Source of the DNA: Pseudomonadota bacterium
Lineage (GTDB): Bacteria > Pseudomonadota > Alphaproteobacteria > Reyranellales > Reyranellaceae
Direction of reading: 5' to 3'
NCBI GenBank assembly: GCA_020160955.1
Contig: JAIUOX010000030.1
Location: forward strand, 1 to 45,813
Length of the DNA stretch: 45,813 bases
Shown here: piece by piece, positions 14,441 to 22,235 of the stretch
Numbering within the stretch: the stretch's first letter is position 1
Layout: every line of letters starts with the position of its first letter
Translations under genes and position numbers: made by a program
Notes under the pieces: model-generated
Seen by the model: only the letters and a program-made list of their open reading frames with translations
The model's database searches: none
What the model was told of the DNA's origin: nothing

Positions 14441-15270
14441 CCCAGCCGAGCCTGCGCGGCCGCTGGCGCCGGCTGAAGCTCGGTCTTCCCACCGTGCTCG
14501 GCCTCGCGCCGCGCGGCTGGTTCATCCCGCACCGCTACGCGCCGCTGCTGCCGCCGCCCGGCACGCAGCCGCCCTACCCCGCGATCGAGCGCCTGTTCGA
14601 CGCCGCGACGCCCGACTTCGCCGCCGTGCTCGACGCCGTCGACAGCCACGCCGCCGCGCTGGAGAACCTGCGCAGCCTGCTCGACCAGTCGTGGTTCCCG
14701 TCGCTCGACGCGGCGGTCGCCTACGCCATCGTGCGCGAGCGCAAGCCGCGCCAGGTGATCGAGGTCGGCTCGGGCCACTCGACGCGCGTGCTGAGCCGCG
14801 CGCTGGGCGGCGTCGGCGGCATCGTCGCGGTCGATCCGGCGCCGCGCGCCGACATCGTCGACCTGCCGGGCGTGCGCATCGTGCCGGAGACGGTGCAGTC
14901 GGCCCCGGCCGACCTGTTCGCCGGCCTCGCGCCGGGCGACGCGGTGTTCATCGATTCGAGCCACATCCTGATGCCGGGCAGCGACGTCGACCTGCTGTTC
15001 AACCGCGTGCTGCCCGACCTGCCGTCCGGCACGCTGGTCCACATCCACGACATCTTCCTGCCGTTCGACTATCCCGAGGCGTGGGGCTGGCGCGCCTACA
15101 ACGAGCAGCAGGGCGTGGTGCCGATGCTGGCCGGCGGCGGCTGGCGGCCGCTGTTCTCCAGCGCCTGGGCGACGCGCCGCATGGCCGACCGGCTGGCCTC
15201 CTCGGTGCTGGCGCGGCTGCCGCGGCCGGCCGACGCGCTGCCGGCCAGCCTGTGGCTGGAAAAGCGCTGA
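14437..15270 (+). CDS. Class I SAM-dependent methyltransferase
   Basis: A 277-residue methyltransferase. The fold core is RKPRQVIEVGSGHSTRVLSRAL (motif I), GGIVAVDPAPRADI (acidic strand 2), DAVFIDSSHILMPGSDVD and GTLVHIHDIFLPFDYP. The IDSSH and HIHDIF pattern resembles the Methyltransf_24 group that acts on small molecules or glycans. The target is unknown. The GTG start overlaps the metallo-hydrolase stop and its TGA overlaps the cyclase ATG, so it is translationally locked between the two. Confidence 0.75.
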   Translation: MTQPSLRGRWRRLKLGLPTVLGLAPRGWFIPHRYAPLLPPPGTQPPYPAIERLFDAATPDFAAVLDAVDSHAAALENLRSLLDQSWFPSLDAAVAYAIVRERKPRQVIEVGSGHSTRVLSRALGGVGGIVAVDPAPRADIVDLPGVRIVPETVQSAPADLFAGLAPGDAVFIDSSHILMPGSDVDLLFNRVLPDLPSGTLVHIHDIFLPFDYPEAWGWRAYNEQQGVVPMLAGGGWRPLFSSAWATRRMADRLASSVLARLPRPADALPASLWLEKR

Positions 15271-16622
15271 TGCTGGCCCGCCTGCGCGACTGGCTGTTCG
15301 AGGGCAGTGGCGCGCAACGGCTGCCCGACCGGGTCCGCGAGACCATCCGCCGCCAGCAGGAGCGCAGCGAGATCCTGATCGGCTGGGCCCAGCTGGTGAT
15401 CGCGTCGGTGCTCGGCATCGCCTACGAGTCGACCAGCATGGCGACCGGCGTGGTGCAGGAGGAGTATTCCTTCGAGACCCAGGTCTTCGTGCTGTACGGC
15501 CTGTTCGCGATCGCGCGGCTGGTGCTGGCCTATCGCCGCGCCCTGCCGGAATGGCTGCTGTACGTGTCGGTGGTCGCCGACATGGCACTGCTGATGGGGC
15601 TGATCTACTCGTTCCACTACAAGTATGCGCAGCCGGCGGTGTTCTACCTCAAGGCGCCGACGCTGTTCTTCGTCTTCGTGTTCATCGCCCTGCGCGCGCT
15701 GCGCTTCGAGGCGCGCTTCGTGATCTTCGCCGGGCTGGCCGCGGCGGCCGGCTGGGTCGCGCTGATCCTCTACGCGCTGGGCGGGCGCGGCGGGCCGCCC
15801 AACCCGACCACCGACTTCGTCGAGCACCTGACCTCGAACGCCTTCCTGATCCAGGCCGAGGCCGACAAGCTGGTGGCGATCCTGGTGACCACGGCGGTGC
15901 TGGCGATCGCCATCTCGCGCGCCCGCAACCTGCTGGTCCGCTCGGTCAGCGAAGGCGCGGCGGCGCGCGACCTCGCCCGCTTCTTCGACCCCGGCGTCGC
16001 CGACCGCATCCGCAGCGCGGCGCTGGCGATCCGGGCCGGCGAGGGCGAGCTGCGCGACGTCGCCATCCTGACCGTCGACCTGCGCGGCTTCACCCGCCTG
16101 TCGGTGTCGCTCGAGCCGGACGCGGTGATGAAGCTGCTGCAGGAGTACCAGGCCCGCGTCTGCCCGCTGATCACCCGCGCCGGCGGCAGCATCGACAAGT
16201 TCCTGGGCGACGGCATCCTCGCCTCGTTCGGCGCCGTCGCCCCGTCGGCGACCGCCGCCGCCGACGCGCTGCGCGCCGCCGACGCGGTGATCGAGGCGGC
16301 CGACCGCTGGTCGGCGGAGCGCCGCGCCGCCGGGCTGGACGGGCTGTCGGTCGGCCTCGCCGTGTCGTCCGGCCGCGTCGTGTTCGGCGCGGTGGGCGAC
16401 GGCGAGCGGCTGGAATTCACGGTGATCGGCGACGCGGTGAACCTCGCGGCCAAGCTGGAAAAACACAACAAGGATGAGAAATGCCGCGGCCTGACCGACG
16501 CCCGGACCTGGACGCTCGCCCGCCAGCAGGGCTACGTCGCGCCGGTCGCGCGCGAACAGCGGCCGGGCCGCGCCGTGGCGGGCGTTGCCGAGCCCCTCGA
16601 CCTCGTCGTGCTGGCGCCCTGA
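15270..16622 (+). CDS. Membrane-bound class III adenylate/guanylate cyclase
   Basis: A 450-residue protein with a six-span membrane N-terminus (hydrophobic stretches around residues 35-52, 68-85, 94-112, 128-145, 148-168 and 205-220), a short linker (SEGAAARDLARFFDPGVADRI) and a catalytic class III nucleotidyl cyclase domain. Metal and nucleotide motifs are VAILTVDLRGFTRLS, GGSIDKFLGDGILASFGA and FTVIGDAVNLAAKLEKHN. It should make cAMP (or cGMP) at the inner membrane in response to a signal sensed by the membrane part. It is the last gene of an overlapping three-gene operon with a metallo-hydrolase and a methyltransferase. Confidence 0.9.
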   Translation: MLARLRDWLFEGSGAQRLPDRVRETIRRQQERSEILIGWAQLVIASVLGIAYESTSMATGVVQEEYSFETQVFVLYGLFAIARLVLAYRRALPEWLLYVSVVADMALLMGLIYSFHYKYAQPAVFYLKAPTLFFVFVFIALRALRFEARFVIFAGLAAAAGWVALILYALGGRGGPPNPTTDFVEHLTSNAFLIQAEADKLVAILVTTAVLAIAISRARNLLVRSVSEGAAARDLARFFDPGVADRIRSAALAIRAGEGELRDVAILTVDLRGFTRLSVSLEPDAVMKLLQEYQARVCPLITRAGGSIDKFLGDGILASFGAVAPSATAAADALRAADAVIEAADRWSAERRAAGLDGLSVGLAVSSGRVVFGAVGDGERLEFTVIGDAVNLAAKLEKHNKDEKCRGLTDARTWTLARQQGYVAPVAREQRPGRAVAGVAEPLDLVVLAP

Positions 16623-16683
16623 GGGCGCCCCCGGAAGGTCGCGGGATGGAGGCAATGTGAAGGCGGGGCGGGACCCCGTTGCC

Positions 16684-16712
16684 TTGCCCTTTCCCTATTC
16701 GCGGCCTATGTA
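16684..16712 (+). promoter_or_regulatory. Candidate sigma-70-type promoter for timA-mltA
   Basis: TTGCCC (16684-16689) and TATGTA (16707-16712) are separated by 17 bases, about 40 bases upstream of the GTG at 16753. This is a fair match to housekeeping promoters in an otherwise very GC-rich gap; it was not tested. Confidence 0.4.
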
Positions 16713-16752
16713 ATTTGCGACGACGGAAGCAACGGATCGGCGGAGCGCCATC

Positions 16753-17481
16753 GTGGGCAACAACTACGACATCATCCTGATCGGCCTGGTCGCGGTCTTC
16801 CTGATCCTGCGGCTGCGCTCGGTCCTCGGCAAGCGCACCGGCAACGAGCGTCCGCCGGCCCGCGACCCCTTCACGCCGCCGGCGCCGCCGACCCCGTCGC
16901 CGCGCGTCGGCGATGCGCCGGCCTCGGGCGGCAACGACAACGTCGTGCCGCTGCCGACCGCCAACGCGCCGCCGCGCCCGTCGCTGGGCACGCACGGCCC
17001 GGGCGGCATCCGCGCCACGGTGATGCCGGCCGCGACCGCCGGCGTGGCGGCGATCCGCGCCGCCGACCCGTCGTTCGAGCCGCTGTCCTTCACCGCCGGC
17101 GCGCGCGCCGCCTTCGCCACCATCGTCGAGGCGTTCGCCCGCGGCGACACCGCGTCGCTGCGCCCGCTGCTCGACGCGCCGACCTTCGCCTCCTTCGAGG
17201 GCGCGATCCGCGGCCGGCTGGAGCGCAACGAGAAGGCCGAGAGCACGATGATCGGCTTCGAGGCGTCCGACATTTCCGCCGCGGCGCTGCAGGGCACGCT
17301 CGCCCAGGTCACGGTCCGCTTCGTCAGCGAGCAGATCAACGTGCTGCGCAACGCCGAGGGCCAGATCGTCGACGGCAACCCCAACGAAGTGCAGAAGGTC
17401 ATCGATCTCTGGACGTTCCGCCGCGACACCAAGTCCAGCGATCCGAACTGGCAGCTCATCAAGACGGAAAGCGAAGGCTGA
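16753..17481 (+). CDS. timA: Tim44/TimA family protein
   Basis: A 242-residue Tim44-domain protein, a family shared by alphaproteobacteria and mitochondria. An N-terminal membrane helix (YDIILIGLVAVFLILRL) is followed by a Pro-rich linker of about 80 residues (PPARDPFTPPAPPTPSPR and on) and a C-terminal Tim44-like domain from ~115: FTAGARAAFATIVEAFARGD, LRPLLDAPTFASFEGAIRGR, VTVRFVSEQINVLRN, VIDLWTFRRDTKSSDPNW. Bacterial TimA is membrane-anchored and of uncertain function. The GTG start is supported by family length. The timA-mltA pair is common in alphaproteobacteria; the usual smr-domain gene after mltA is missing here. Confidence 0.88.
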   Translation: MGNNYDIILIGLVAVFLILRLRSVLGKRTGNERPPARDPFTPPAPPTPSPRVGDAPASGGNDNVVPLPTANAPPRPSLGTHGPGGIRATVMPAATAGVAAIRAADPSFEPLSFTAGARAAFATIVEAFARGDTASLRPLLDAPTFASFEGAIRGRLERNEKAESTMIGFEASDISAAALQGTLAQVTVRFVSEQINVLRNAEGQIVDGNPNEVQKVIDLWTFRRDTKSSDPNWQLIKTESEG

Positions 17482-17498
17482 GGGAGGCTCTGTCGATC

Positions 17499-18632
17499 AT
17501 GCGCTGGACGCTCCTGTCCGGCCGCGCGGGCGCGGCCCGGCTGGCGGCCGTGTTGCTGGCCGGCCTGTTGCCGGGCCTGGTCGCGGGCTGCGCCGACGGC
17601 ACCGGCCCGCAGAACGAGCAGCGCGTGGCGATGGCGCCGATCTCCTTCAACGAGATCGCCGGCTGGGCCGACGACAAGCATGCCGAGGCGCTGTTCGCCT
17701 TCCGCCGCTCGTGCCCCAAGCTGGTGGCCGGGCCCGACACGAAGGTCGCCACCGACGGCGGCTTCAAGACGATCACCGCGGGCGAGTGGAAGCGGATCTG
17801 CGACGCCTCGGCCGCCGTGAAGGCCGGCGACGACCGCGCGGCGCGCTCCTTCTTCGAGGACAACTTCCGCCCGCTGGTGGTCCGCGCCCCAGGCAAGTTC
17901 ACCGGCTACTTCGAGCCCGAGATGCGTGGCAGCAAGGTGCCGTCGCGGCTGTTCACCGTGCCGGTCTACCGCCGGCCGCCCGACCTGACCGACAAGCCGT
18001 TCTACACCCGCGCCGAGATCGAGCAGGGCGTGCTGAAGGGCAAGGGTCTCGAGATCGCCTACGTGCAGGACCCGGTGAGCCTGTTCGAGGTCCAGGTGCA
18101 GGGCAGCGGCCGCATCGCCCTGGCCGAGGGCGGCGTCATGAACCTCGGCTTCGACGGCTCGAACAACCGGCCCTACACGGCGGTCGGCAACGTGCTGCTC
18201 GAGATGGGCGTGTTCAAGTCGAAGGAAGAGGCGACCTGGCCGGCGATCCGCGACTGGATGAAGCGCAACCCGACGCAGGCGCGCGAGGTCATGCGCAAGA
18301 ACGAGCGCTACATCTTCTTCCGCGACACCCGCACCGGCGGCGCGATCGGCGCCGAGGGCGTGCAGATCACCGCCCAGCGCAGCCTCGCGGTCGATACCGC
18401 CTTCACGCCCTACGGCACGCCGGTGTGGATCGACACCGTGCGGCCGGTGCTGCGCAAGCCCGGCACCACCGATCCCTATCGCCGCCTGATGATCGCCCAG
18501 GACGCCGGCGCGGCGATCCAGGGCCCGGCCCGCGGCGACGTCTTCTTCGGCGCCGGCGCGCAGGCCGCCGAGTGGGCCGGCCGCATGAACAGCGACGGCC
18601 GCGCCATCGTCCTCGTCCCGAACAAGGGCTGA
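17499..18632 (+). CDS. mltA: Membrane-bound lytic murein transglycosylase A (lipoprotein)
   Basis: A 377-residue MltA. A lipoprotein signal ends in LVAGC (Cys ~31). The MltA barrel domain follows: FTGYFEPEMRGSKVPSRLFTVPVYRRP, SLFEVQVQGSGRIALAEGG, RPYTAVGNVLL. The C-terminal 3D domain reads VDTAFTPYGTPVWID and MIAQDAGAAIQGPARGDVFFGAG, with the catalytic Asp region. It cleaves peptidoglycan glycan strands to 1,6-anhydro products at the outer membrane. It lies 17 bp after timA, in one operon. Its stop is five bases from the convergent stop of the first RND pump gene, with no clear terminator in between. Confidence 0.94.
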   Translation: MRWTLLSGRAGAARLAAVLLAGLLPGLVAGCADGTGPQNEQRVAMAPISFNEIAGWADDKHAEALFAFRRSCPKLVAGPDTKVATDGGFKTITAGEWKRICDASAAVKAGDDRAARSFFEDNFRPLVVRAPGKFTGYFEPEMRGSKVPSRLFTVPVYRRPPDLTDKPFYTRAEIEQGVLKGKGLEIAYVQDPVSLFEVQVQGSGRIALAEGGVMNLGFDGSNNRPYTAVGNVLLEMGVFKSKEEATWPAIRDWMKRNPTQAREVMRKNERYIFFRDTRTGGAIGAEGVQITAQRSLAVDTAFTPYGTPVWIDTVRPVLRKPGTTDPYRRLMIAQDAGAAIQGPARGDVFFGAGAQAAEWAGRMNSDGRAIVLVPNKG

Positions 18633-18636
18633 GGCT

Positions 18637-21600
18637 TCAGGCTTCCGCCGCCGCCTCCCCCTCGTCCTCGTGGCGGGGGTGGCTCTGCACCACCGGCTGG
18701 CGGCGCGAGAACAGGCCGATCGCGGCGGGCAGCACCGTCAGGATGAGGCAGGGCGCGACCAGCGTGCCGCCGACCACTACGATCGCCAGCGGCCGCTGCA
18801 CCTGGCTGCCGATCGCGGTCGAGAAGGCGGCCGGGATCAGGCCGACGCAGGCGGCGACGCAGGTCATCAGCACCGGCCGCATCTGCTGCGAGCAGGTCTC
18901 GCGCAGCGCCAGCTCGCGCGCCATGCCGACCGAGATCAGCCGGTTGTAGCAGCCGACCACCATGATGCCGTTCATCGCCGCGATGCCGAACAGGGCGACG
19001 AAGCCGATCGCCGCCGAGATCGAGAACGACATGTCGGCGAGGTAGAGGCCGAAGATGCCGCCGGTCAGCGCCATCGGGATCGCGCTGCCGGCCAGCAGCG
19101 TGTCGGTCAGCGAGCCGAAGCTGACGTAGAGCAGCAGCAGGATCACCGCGATGGCGATCGGCACGGCGATCGACAGGCGGGCGATGGCGCTCTCGAAGTT
19201 GACGAAGTCGCCGGCCCAGTCGAGCCGGTAGCCGGGCGGCAGCTTGACCTCCTGCTCGACCTTCTGCTGCGCCTCCAGCACCGCGCCGCCGAGGTCGCGG
19301 CCGCGCACCGAGAACTTGACCGGGATGTAGCGCTCCTGCTGCTCGCGGTAGATGTAGAAGGCGCCGGTGGTCAGCGCGACGTTGGCGATCTCGGCCAGCG
19401 GCACCTGGGTGACGCCCTTGTCGCCCTGGACGCCGATCGGGATGCGCCGGATCGCCTCCATGTTCTCGCGGTAGCGCGGCGCCAGCCGGACCAGCATCGG
19501 GAAGTGGCGGTCGCTGCCGTCCTCGTAGAGGTCGCCGGCCGCCTGGCCGCCGACCGCGGCCTGGATCGCGGCGTTGACCTCGCCCGGCGACAGGCCGTAG
19601 CGCGCCGCCTTCTGGCGATCGATGTCGATCTTGACGGTCGGCTGGCCGAGCAGCGGCGGCACCTGGATGTCGGTGACGCCGCGCACCTTCTCCAGCACGG
19701 TGCGGATCTCGACCGCGATCTTGCGCAGGGTCGCGAGGTCGGGCCCGGTGATCTTGATGGCGTTCTCGGCATCGATGCCCGAGGCCGCTTCCTGGACGTT
19801 GTCCTGGATGTACTGCGAGAAGGCGAAGGTGACGCCCGGGAAGCTGCCGCGCAGCGCCGCGCCCATCTCGGCGATCAGCCCGTCCTTGTCGAGCCCCTTG
19901 CGCCAGGTGTCGAACGGCTTCAGCGGCACGAAGAACTCGACGTTGGAGAAGCCGTCGGGGTCGGTGCCGTCGTCCGGCCGGCCGTGCTGGGTGACCACCG
20001 TCTCGACCTCGGGGAAGCTCTTGACCACGCGGCGCATGCGGTTGGCGTAGGCATTGCCCTCGTCGAGCGAGACCGACGGCGGCAGCGCCGCGCGCATCCA
20101 GATGTTGCCTTCCTCGAGCTTGGGCAGGAACTCCAGCCCGACCGTGCTGGCCGCCAGGCCGGCGGCGACGAACAGCGCCGCCCCGGTGGCGACCGCGAGC
20201 CGGCGGTGCGCCAGCACGACCGCCACGACGCGGCGGTAGAAGCGGCGCAACGCGCGCACGATCACCGTCTCGGTCTCCGACACCTTCTCGGGCAGCAGCA
20301 CGGCGGCCAGTGCCGGCGACACCGTGAAGGTGGCGAGCAGGCCGCCCGACAGGGCGTAGGCATAGGTCTTGGCCATCGGCCCGAAGATGTGGCCTTCGAC
20401 GCCCGACAGGGTGAACAGCGGCAGGAAGCCCGCGATGATGATGGTGGCCGAGAAGAAGATCGCCTTCGTGACCTCGCTCGACGCGTGGTAGATCGTCGCC
20501 ACCTTGCCGCTCAGCCCGTCCGGCGTGCGCCGCGTGTAGATGTGGCGATGGCCGGCGCTCGCCTCCGCCAGGTGGCGGTAGATGTTCTCGACCATGATCA
20601 CGGTCGCGTCGACGATGATGCCGAAGTCGATGGCGCCCATCGACAGCAGGTTGGCCGACTCGCCGCTCACCACCAGGATGGTGACCGCGAACAGCAGCGC
20701 GAACGGGATGGTGGCGGCGACGATCAGGGCCGAGCGCAGGTCGCCCAGGAACAGCCACTGGATCGCGAAGATCAGCAGCACGCCCATCACCATGTTGTGC
20801 AGCACGGTGCTGGTGGTGACGTCGACCAGGACCGAGCGGTCGTAGATCCGCTCGATCCGCACGCCCGGCGGCAGCAGGTCCGAGCCGTTGATCCTCTCGA
20901 CCTCGGCCTCGACGGCGCGCAGCGTCTGCATGGTCTTGGCGCCGCGCCGCATCAGCACGATGCCCTGCACGATGTCGTCGTCGTCGTCGTGGCCGGCGAC
21001 CCCCAGCCGCGGCTCGTGGCCGACCGAGACCGTCGAGACGTCGCCCACCGTCACCGGCGCGCCGTCGCGCACCGTGATCATGGTGTGCCGGATGTCGTCC
21101 ATGGTGCGGATCTGGCCGACGCTGCGGATCACCGCCGACTGGGGCCCGATGTTGATGGTGTTGGCGCCGACGTTGACGTTGGCGCCGTTCAGCGCGTCGA
21201 GCAGCTGCTTCAGCGTGACGCCGTAGGACAGCAGCCGGTCGAGGTCGATGGTGATGTCGTAGGTCTTCGACTTGCCGCCCCACGTCGTGACGTCGATCAC
21301 GCCCGGCACCGCCTTCAGCCGGCGCAGCACGATCCAGTCCTGGATGGTCTTGAGGTCGGTGACGCTGAAGCCCTTGGGGCCGACCACGCGGTAGCGGAAG
21401 ATCTCGCCCACCGGGCTGGTCGGCGAGATGATCGGCTGGGCGCCGTTGGGCAGCGGCCCGAGCTGCGACAGGCGGTTGATCACCAGCTGCGAGGCCTGGG
21501 CGTAGGTCAGGTCGTAGGTGAACTGGACCTTCACGTCGGACAGCCCGGTCAGCGAGATCGTGCGGATCGTCTTCACGAACGGCAGGCCGGCCATCTGGAT

Positions 21601-21807
21601 CTCGATCGGGATCGTGATGTAGCGCTCGATCTCCTCCGACGACTGGCCCGGGTTCTGGGTGACGATGTCGACCAGCGGCGGCACCGGGTCGGGGTAGGCC
21701 TCGATGTTGAGCTGCTTGTAGGCGAACAGCCCGCCGGCGATCAGGGCGGCGCTGAGAATCAACATGAGGATGCGCTGCTGCAGCGCGAACCCGACGATGG
21801 CTTGCAT
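18637..21807 (-). CDS. Heavy-metal-type RND efflux pump (CzcA/CusA family), solo pump
   Basis: A 1056-residue inner-membrane RND transporter. Duplicated halves, each with one N-terminal span, a large periplasmic loop and a five-to-six-span bundle, can be traced. The heavy-metal-family signature DFGIIVDATVIMVEN is present (residues ~400), as is FLPLFTLSGVEGHIFGPMA. An N-terminal stretch YPDPVPPLVDIVTQNPGQSSEEIERY is characteristic. Metal specificity cannot be read. It has no adaptor or outer-membrane gene of its own, lies 119 bp downstream of set 1 in the same direction, and has its own operator-like repeats upstream. It is a close paralogue of the set-1 pump, with ~100-base blocks nearly identical in DNA (compare 20581-20680 with 25711-25810). 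Confidence 0.92.
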   Translation of the reverse strand: MQAIVGFALQQRILMLILSAALIAGGLFAYKQLNIEAYPDPVPPLVDIVTQNPGQSSEEIERYITIPIEIQMAGLPFVKTIRTISLTGLSDVKVQFTYDLTYAQASQLVINRLSQLGPLPNGAQPIISPTSPVGEIFRYRVVGPKGFSVTDLKTIQDWIVLRRLKAVPGVIDVTTWGGKSKTYDITIDLDRLLSYGVTLKQLLDALNGANVNVGANTINIGPQSAVIRSVGQIRTMDDIRHTMITVRDGAPVTVGDVSTVSVGHEPRLGVAGHDDDDDIVQGIVLMRRGAKTMQTLRAVEAEVERINGSDLLPPGVRIERIYDRSVLVDVTTSTVLHNMVMGVLLIFAIQWLFLGDLRSALIVAATIPFALLFAVTILVVSGESANLLSMGAIDFGIIVDATVIMVENIYRHLAEASAGHRHIYTRRTPDGLSGKVATIYHASSEVTKAIFFSATIIIAGFLPLFTLSGVEGHIFGPMAKTYAYALSGGLLATFTVSPALAAVLLPEKVSETETVIVRALRRFYRRVVAVVLAHRRLAVATGAALFVAAGLAASTVGLEFLPKLEEGNIWMRAALPPSVSLDEGNAYANRMRRVVKSFPEVETVVTQHGRPDDGTDPDGFSNVEFFVPLKPFDTWRKGLDKDGLIAEMGAALRGSFPGVTFAFSQYIQDNVQEAASGIDAENAIKITGPDLATLRKIAVEIRTVLEKVRGVTDIQVPPLLGQPTVKIDIDRQKAARYGLSPGEVNAAIQAAVGGQAAGDLYEDGSDRHFPMLVRLAPRYRENMEAIRRIPIGVQGDKGVTQVPLAEIANVALTTGAFYIYREQQERYIPVKFSVRGRDLGGAVLEAQQKVEQEVKLPPGYRLDWAGDFVNFESAIARLSIAVPIAIAVILLLLYVSFGSLTDTLLAGSAIPMALTGGIFGLYLADMSFSISAAIGFVALFGIAAMNGIMVVGCYNRLISVGMARELALRETCSQQMRPVLMTCVAACVGLIPAAFSTAIGSQVQRPLAIVVVGGTLVAPCLILTVLPAAIGLFSRRQPVVQSHPRHEDEGEAAAEA

Positions 21808-21850
21808 GCTTAACCTGTCCCGGACGCCGCCTCGCGGGAGCGGCTTCTCC

Positions 21851-21873
21851 CTTACAGGTCTATTACTGCACGG
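21851..21873. promoter_or_regulatory. Operator-like 11-bp direct repeat upstream of solo RND pump
   Basis: TTACAGGTCTA (21852-21862) is followed at once by TTACTGCACGG (21863-21873): two TTAC half-sites exactly 11 bases apart, the spacing used by OmpR-family regulators. CTTACAGG here is identical to the arms of the palindrome upstream of response regulator 2 (36155-36188). Confidence 0.5.
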
Positions 21874-21926
21874 CAGGCGTTCAGATCATATGCAAACGCA
21901 TCCGACGTGATGCAAAAGCGCGGCGC

Positions 21927-22235
21927 CTACAGCGCGCCGCGCGGCACCGTGACGTACCAGAGCAGGCGTCCGGCCTCGAAATCGAGCTGGGTCTCGGTCG
22001 CCACCGTCCCGGGTCCCTGCCACGCCAGCGACGAGAAGCCCTCGCCCGGCGTCGCCGGCGCCACCGGCTGGCCGGAACAGCCCATCACCTGCGTCGCCTC
22101 GGCGGCGGTCATGCCGCGCCGCAGGTTGGCGAGCTTGTCGTTGGTCGCGGTGCAGGTCGTGCTGCAGGCGGCGACGGCGAGGGCCGAAGCGACCGCGCCC
22201 GCCGCCAGGAGGCGCGCGAACAGCCTGGCGATCAC
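21927..22235 (-). CDS. Small RND-associated lipoprotein, BamE/SmpA-like pattern (set 1)
   Basis: A 102-residue predicted lipoprotein: the signal peptide ends in VAAC (Cys ~24). The mature part begins C-S-T-T-C, then KLANLRRGMTAAEATQVMGC, a GMT..E...VMG motif like the first helices of BamE/SmpA proteins. It then has SSLAWQGPG and a final β-strand pair LDFEAGRLLWYVTV. It is clearly related to the 109-residue protein at 29033-29362, with identical spacing of three mature cysteines. The GTG start overlaps the stop of the outer-membrane factor (GTGA), so it is coupled to the efflux operon. The role is unknown; it could be a periplasm-facing outer-membrane accessory of the efflux complex. I know of no named family for this arrangement. 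Confidence 0.75.
   Translation of the reverse strand: MIARLFARLLAAGAVASALAVAACSTTCTATNDKLANLRRGMTAAEATQVMGCSGQPVAPATPGEGFSSLAWQGPGTVATETQLDFEAGRLLWYVTVPRGAL

Noticed and set aside
18633..18660. Terminator between mltA and the solo RND pump
   Set aside because: The region has only weak self-complementarity and no T-run, so I do not call one.
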